64,000 nucleotides of DNA from Bradyrhizobium sp. WSM1743 (GTDB taxonomy: Bacteria > Pseudomonadota > Alphaproteobacteria > Rhizobiales > Xanthobacteraceae). Shown in pieces: positions 61,065 to 64,000 of this stretch. The position numbers and the translations under genes were made by a program. Below the pieces are notes generated by a model. That model was not told the DNA's origin. It made no database searches and saw only the letters and a program-made list of their open reading frames with translations. The stretch is from the NCBI RefSeq assembly GCF_000473065.1, contig NZ_AXAZ01000025.1, forward strand, positions 34,015-98,014, written 5' to 3'. How positions within the stretch are numbered: the first letter of the stretch is position 1; every line of letters begins with the position of its first letter.

Positions 61065-61300
61065 TCGACGTGCTCATGGATGGCGTGGTCCAGCGGCGGA
61101 CTCATGTCCTGAAGGCGCTCTCTATTGGCGCCAAGGCGGTCGGCATTGGTCGCTACTATCTTTTTCCTTTGGCTGCGGCCGGCCAGGCTGGCGTCGAGCT
61201 CGCGCGGGGCCTGATGCGCATCGAAATCGAGCGCGACATGAAGCTGATGGGTTGCACTGCGATCAGCCAGCTCTCGCGCGACAATCTGCGGTTCAGATGA
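61065..61300 (+). pseudogene. FMN-dependent L-lactate dehydrogenase (LldD type), C-terminal fragment
   Basis: VDVLMDGVVQRRTHVLKALS, IGAKAVGIGRYYLFPLAAAG, QAGVELARGLMRIEIERDMK and LMGCTAISQLSRDNLRFR form the end of an alpha-hydroxy-acid oxidase/dehydrogenase. The usual MDGGIRRG reads MDGVVQRR, so decay has begun. The first 300 residues are missing. The preceding 60830-61060 holds nothing recognised. Confidence 0.75.
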
Positions 61301-61489
61301 GCGATACGCAATGACCGAAGTCCTAGCAACGACGCGATCCCTCCGGCCACTGCAAGCTAGAATGTCCGCCTTGAGTCGATCGGAATCACGCGACAAGTCG
61401 GCTACGCGATGCCGGGCCGGCCTTCCGGGCATCTTTGGCGCACGTTGGCCGCGGAGCACCTCGCCGTCAGCTGAATGCTCGGCATACAC

Positions 61490-62884
61490 CTAATGCGATG
61501 CACCTTTGTTTCCGGTCGATCCGGTCGCCTCGCCCGGGCCGGCGTAGGAAATTCGCCAGATCGTTCCGCCGGTATCGTCGGCTACGAGTAGCGAGCCATC
61601 CTTGGCTATAGCAAGCGCCGCAGGGCGTCCCCAGACCTCAGCTCGTTGTTTGCCCGACGCCCAGAATCCTGTCGCAAAGTTCTCGTAGTAACCCTCGGGC
61701 CGACCATTTCGGAACGGCACGCGCACCACTTTGTAGCCGGTCGGCTCCGAGCGATTCCACGAACCCTTCAGGGCGACGAATGCGCTGCCCTTATATTCAG
61801 GCGGGAATTGATCGCCGGTATAGAAAACGAGATCGAGCACGGAGGAGTGGGGTTCGAATAGCAGGTCGGGCGTGATCGTCGCGTCCACCTTGTCGGGCGC
61901 GAGCTTGGCGAAACCGGGCTGCGGATGCTTGCCAATGTAAGCGTAGGGCCAGCCATAAAATCCTGCTTCCCCCACGTGGATCATATAGTCGGGAGGGAGG
62001 TGATCGCCGAGACCGTCGCGCTCCTGCACAACGGCATAGAGATCGCCAGTCTCGGGATGGAAAGCCAGTGCCGTCGGATTTCGTGTTCCTGACGCATAGG
62101 TGGTTTGATTGCTTCCGTCCTTGTCGAAGCGCTGGATGGTTGCTTTCGGCTCGGGTTCAACGCCGAGATTTCCTGAAGAGCCTACCCCCACAAACAGAGC
62201 CCCGGTCTTTGGATCGATCGCGAGATGGCGGTTCTGATGTCCCTGCGCGATGCCGAACACGCCCTTGTTGGTGATCATCTGGGCACCGTACGCGCCGGGT
62301 ACAGGCTTGCGGGAATCAGGCGGCACTTCGTCCGCGCGCTGCTGCACCGGTCGACCAGCGCGGAGCGCACCGAGAACGTGCGGCACGCGCCAGATGCCGT
62401 CTTGATCGGCAACGAGAACGTTGCCGTCCTGCCAGGCGAGCCCGTACGGTCTGTTCAGATCCTCCACATGTCGATCGATCCACTTCGCGGGTCCATCTCC
62501 TTCACTGCGCAGCAGAGTGAGGTAGCCTGCGCTCTGCTCCGCAACCAGGACATCGCCGTTTGGCAGCACGAGCAAACGCCGCGGATTTGTGAGACCTGTA
62601 GCGAAAGGTGCGGCGGTGAACCCGGGCGGTACCTGTAGGCTTTGACCAGTGAAGGGCACGGTCAGCGGGCGATTGGTGACGATCGGCCCGGTCTTTGGCG
62701 GCGACAGGTCAGACGGAGTAACCTGGAAGTGCCGCCCGACTTCGTGCTCGGCAAGGAAGTTCTGCTCCAGGCGGTCGTTATCAGATGAGTTTGCCTGCCG
62801 TTGCGCCGCGCCGGCCGTCAACGCGAGCCCTGCAGCTATCGCCCCGACCAATGCGAACAGAGAAGTTTTGGCTGATCTAATCAT
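61490..62884 (-). CDS. PQQ-type soluble sugar (sorbosone-like) dehydrogenase
   Basis: A 464-residue protein with a signal peptide (MIRSAKTSLFALVGAIAAGL...) and a six-bladed beta-propeller (GSDH/L-sorbosone dehydrogenase family): PPGFTAAPFATGLTNPRRLL, RPYGLAWQDGNVLVAD, NRHLAIDPKTGALFVGVGSS, YASGTRNPTALAFHPETGDL and EAGFYGWPYAYIG. These carry the Arg/Asn/Trp positions that bind PQQ and calcium. It should oxidise a sugar or aldehyde in the periplasm. Substrate not predictable. Confidence 0.88.
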   Translation of the reverse strand: MIRSAKTSLFALVGAIAAGLALTAGAAQRQANSSDNDRLEQNFLAEHEVGRHFQVTPSDLSPPKTGPIVTNRPLTVPFTGQSLQVPPGFTAAPFATGLTNPRRLLVLPNGDVLVAEQSAGYLTLLRSEGDGPAKWIDRHVEDLNRPYGLAWQDGNVLVADQDGIWRVPHVLGALRAGRPVQQRADEVPPDSRKPVPGAYGAQMITNKGVFGIAQGHQNRHLAIDPKTGALFVGVGSSGNLGVEPEPKATIQRFDKDGSNQTTYASGTRNPTALAFHPETGDLYAVVQERDGLGDHLPPDYMIHVGEAGFYGWPYAYIGKHPQPGFAKLAPDKVDATITPDLLFEPHSSVLDLVFYTGDQFPPEYKGSAFVALKGSWNRSEPTGYKVVRVPFRNGRPEGYYENFATGFWASGKQRAEVWGRPAALAIAKDGSLLVADDTGGTIWRISYAGPGEATGSTGNKGASH

Positions 62885-63380
62885 GGTTGGCTAGTCCGTG
62901 AGGTTGACTCGTATGCAATAACGAACGGGAACGATCCGGGTTCGGTCCTTTGGCGGTCGCCACCGCTTTTCACACCGGGCCAGGAGCTGGCCGACCACGC
63001 CTTTGGTGGGCTGCTGGATCTTTTTCACCTGGCGTAGCCGACCATCTGGCCCGACGTCCGCAACCGCCCCGCTTAAAACGTAAACAAGCGTTTATGTTTG
63101 ACAGCGCCTTATGGGCGGCTCAAGCCGGCGCATCTCGCTCACGTATGCTCTGCATCGGACTGCTGACCTTGGCGCCCAGGCTTCTAATGTCGCCGACGGG
63201 CCAATTCCGGACATTATCTGAACCCCGGTCGTCGGTTTCGAACGCGACGCCAATAGTGACGCGGTGGCGCACTCCCGCAGACGAGCCAGGCAGGCGCTCC
63301 GGGCCACAGACTTCCGTTTTATGAGATGCCAGATTGTTTGCTATGGTTCAGGCACGCGTCGCAGTTCATTGGAGGGGTCC
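62885..63380. other. Intergenic stretch upstream of two divergent genes
   Basis: No convincing gene. The short frames on both strands lack domains. It must contain the promoters of the sugar dehydrogenase (minus) and the hydrolase (plus). No clear hairpin or box pair was identified. Confidence 0.35.
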
Positions 63381-64000
63381 ATGCAGCCAGCAACGCAGTA
63401 CGCCAGGAGCGGCGACGTTCACATTGCCTACCAGGCGTTTGGCGATGGCCCGATCAATGTGGTCCTAGTTCCCGGGTTCGTATCAAACGTAGAGAACTAC
63501 TGGGACGAGCCTAGTTTCGCTCGCTTTCTGAGGCAACTGGCCAGTTACGCCCGCGTGGTGATCTTCGATAAGCGCGGCACCGGGATGTCAGATCGGGTTG
63601 CTGAACTTCCTGGCCTCGATCAGCGTATGGACGATCTCCGTGCCGTCATGGATGCCGTCGGCATGGAGCAGGCTGCGCTGCTCGGGATTTCGGAAGGCGC
63701 TCCGCTATCGATCTTATTTGCGGCAACCTATCCGCACCGTTGCCGCGCGCTGGTGCTCTACGGCAGCTTTTCGCGCTTCTCATACTGGTTTCCGACTGAC
63801 GAGTCGCTTTCAGCCTTCTTCCGCTATGTCGAGCAGGCGTGGGGTACGGGCGGAAGCCTGCAAAGGTTCGCACCCTCGCGCGCAAATGACGCAACTTTCC
63901 AGCGCTGGTGGGGGCGCAACGAGCGGCTCGGCGCCAGCCCGGCCGCCGTGGCCGCTCTCATGCGCATGAATAGTCAGATCGAAATCAGCGGGATTCTACC
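63381..64000 (+). CDS. Alpha/beta hydrolase, N-terminal part (runs off the window)
   Basis: From the ATG at 63381 (MQPATQYARSGDVHIAYQAF; GGAGG seven bases upstream) the frame is open to the window end (206 residues). It has an alpha/beta-hydrolase fold with nucleophile elbow GISEGA (Ser) and the FDKRGTGMSD loop. In Bradyrhizobium this N-terminus is often followed by an adenylate/guanylate cyclase domain; the remainder lies outside the window, so that is only a possibility. Confidence 0.85.
   Translation, partial: MQPATQYARSGDVHIAYQAFGDGPINVVLVPGFVSNVENYWDEPSFARFLRQLASYARVVIFDKRGTGMSDRVAELPGLDQRMDDLRAVMDAVGMEQAALLGISEGAPLSILFAATYPHRCRALVLYGSFSRFSYWFPTDESLSAFFRYVEQAWGTGGSLQRFAPSRANDATFQRWWGRNERLGASPAAVAALMRMNSQIEISGIL

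Overview
The window reads as a chromosome segment of a Bradyrhizobium-like alphaproteobacterium. The supports are high GC, a Tad pilus locus of cpa type, short conserved proteins of rhizobial style, Ku and topoisomerase IB side by side, and a dyad repeat (GTCRTTGCGAGCGCAGCGA arms) of the sort scattered through Bradyrhizobium genomes. The genus is inferred, not proven. No rRNA, complete tRNA or CRISPR array was seen.

Layout. 1-6960: a minus-strand Tad/Flp pilus operon (flp, cpaA, cpaB, cpaE, cpaF, tadB, tadC, then a methyltransferase cut by the window edge), tightly overlapped but without the secretin gene cpaC. 7772-11111: a frameshifted RTX/cadherin-like adhesin joined to a stub of an MmgE/PrpD gene. 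11280-15902: stand-alone genes (CBS protein, a nucleotidyltransferase/phosphoesterase pair, a Tat-exported S41 peptidase).

16307 to about 36600 is an accessory island. It begins with the 3' fragment of a tRNA-Lys(CTT) gene, a 32-bp perfect palindrome, GTGACCC repeats and a tyrosine integrase. Then follow an IS21 element; an Xre-controlled cargo module (unknown protein, soluble FtsH-like AAA+/M41 protease, HNH protein, a 191-aa protein with a RAMP-like glycine-rich tail, two small genes); two unusual tyrosine-recombinase-like proteins; a Uma2 nuclease; a gene-poor stretch rich in dyads; and a two-gene CBASS (SMODS CD-NTase plus SLATT membrane effector) with its own convergent Xre gene and a nested-dyad operator. 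The two Xre proteins are clearly related. No intact tRNA-Lys was found, so the far end of the island is probably outside the window or lost.

35.7-43 kb is a graveyard of fragments (FAD oxidase, IS1182, IS630, integrase, methyltransferase, frameshifted SDR) around an intact SDR/LysR pair and a secreted caspase-fold protein whose catalytic His and Cys are replaced. 43-49.3 kb holds LysR/pirin/wrbA, a methyltransferase stub, a GGDEF-EAL protein and a DctP-type binding protein. 49.5-51.5 kb is an in-frame chimera of an MFS transporter N-half and a cellulose-synthase C-half. 51.9-58.1 kb holds Ku, topoisomerase IB, a frameshifted ATP-dependent ligase and many very small genes. 58.4-64 kb holds prophage remnants, a chemoreceptor, a lactate-dehydrogenase stub, a PQQ-type sugar dehydrogenase and the start of an alpha/beta hydrolase.

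The strongest candidate for a new system is the 21.5-27.4 kb module built around the soluble AAA+/M41 protein. It lies in the same island as a recognisable anti-phage CBASS. Many genes carry single-base frameshifts; whether these are real decay or assembly indels cannot be decided from sequence alone.
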